Assembly: GCA_016875025.1 (NCBI GenBank)
Contig: VGSH01000005.1
Span: forward strand, 1-52,261
Length of the DNA: 52,261 nt
Direction of reading: 5' to 3'
Origin: Deltaproteobacteria bacterium
Lineage (GTDB): Bacteria; Desulfobacterota; WTBG01; CAIYCZ01; CAIRTM01
Shown here: piece after piece, positions 51,991 to 52,261 of the stretch
Position numbering within the stretch: the first letter of the stretch is position 1
Layout of the letters: the number at the start of each line of letters is the position of its first letter
Notes under the pieces: generated by a model
Databases searched by the model: none
Told to the model about the DNA's origin: nothing
Seen by the model: the letters and a program-made list of their open reading frames with translations, nothing else
Program-made: the position numbers and the translations under genes

Positions 51991-52160
51991 CTGATCGCTC
52001 CATGCTCAGGGGGTATTTGCCATGTCTGCAGGCTTTGTACCTGTTGAGGCCTGTCCTGCCCGGATGTACCGTTAAAAATAAGACCGTCCTGCAAAAAGTC
52101 AAGTCCGCGACCCGTGGAAAAATTAAAGAATAGACCGGCAAAAACGATAATAATCACAGG

Positions 52161-52185
52161 TAAACCCCCGGCTTTGCCGGGGGAC
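52161..52185 (+). repeat. Strong hairpin near the right edge, possible insertion-sequence end
   Basis: CCCCCGGC-TTT-GCCGGGGG (52164-52182) is followed about 75 bp later by CCGAAAGGAG at the very end, which looks like a ribosome site for a gene beyond the window. Subterminal hairpins of this kind mark IS200/IS605-type ends. It could also be a terminator for grpE-antisense or upstream genes. Confidence 0.35.
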
Positions 52186-52261
52186 TCACAGAGTTTGACA
52201 TTTGCGGGAATATAAGAAAACCTCCTGATTCGGTGAACCGCTCAAAGTTAACCGAAAGGAG

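Noticed and set aside
52164-52182. CRISPR repeat
   Set aside because: Only one hairpin copy, with no regularly spaced direct repeats anywhere in the window.

Overview
The window reads as chromosomal DNA of a Gram-negative, probably strictly anaerobic bacterium. A Desulfobacterota (former Deltaproteobacteria) relative is my best guess. The clues are a CooC-type CO dehydrogenase maturation ATPase, a tungstate transporter with its own regulator, a fused TrpE-TrpG anthranilate synthase, a porin plus diheme protein pair, GroESL/GrpE, and intergenic spaces full of short palindromic repeats. No rRNA, tRNA or CRISPR array was recognised. The taxonomic guess is inference.

Layout. 1-11.8 kb is an accessory (defence and toxin-antitoxin) island: an AlbA_2/Schlafen-type ATPase translationally coupled to a type III restriction-modification pair (mod, res), a RHH/PIN toxin-antitoxin pair, a C-truncated RhuM protein, a Fic AMP-transferase with an elaborate palindromic operator-promoter, and a PIN protein with a small downstream partner. 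Several families of short repeats separate these genes. 11.9-30.2 kb is a housekeeping and signalling stretch: lon (with a -1 frameshift at an A7 run), trpEG, a double-GAF histidine kinase, transaldolase, a response regulator-diguanylate cyclase, cooC followed by a possible bilin-reductase-like gene, a four-gene Gld-type ABC operon coupled by ATGA overlaps, recO, a flavin reductase and a secreted alpha/beta hydrolase.

30.3-35.1 kb is the phosphate operon phoU-pstS-pstC-pstA-pstB2-pstB1 on the minus strand, preceded by a candidate 11-bp-period Pho box. It carries two PstB proteins whose ATPase motifs are degenerate in complementary ways, as in asymmetric heterodimeric ABC ATPases. 35.5-41.0 kb is the tungstate system tupA, tupB, tupC and a HTH/substrate-binding-domain regulator. 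Between tupA and tupB lie the C-terminal stubs of HsdM and HsdR around an intact DUF1016 nuclease, the scar of a type I restriction locus. 41.7-45.3 kb is a structured leader with an intrinsic terminator, a phosphate-selective-type porin, and a diheme protein with two dockerin-like C-terminal repeats. 45.5-48.4 kb holds a GH5-type glucanase and an SbmA/YddA-like ABC protein whose nucleotide-binding domain has lost nearly all ATPase motifs. 49.1-52.0 kb holds groES-groEL and grpE, and the right edge shows a strong hairpin that may be the end of an insertion sequence.

Most noteworthy are the complementary PstB pair, the decayed NBD of the SbmA/YddA-like protein, the lon slippery site, the restriction-locus scar inside the tungstate operon, the leader RNA before the porin-diheme operon, and repeat elements that supply the stop codons of lon and tal and end the RhuM gene.
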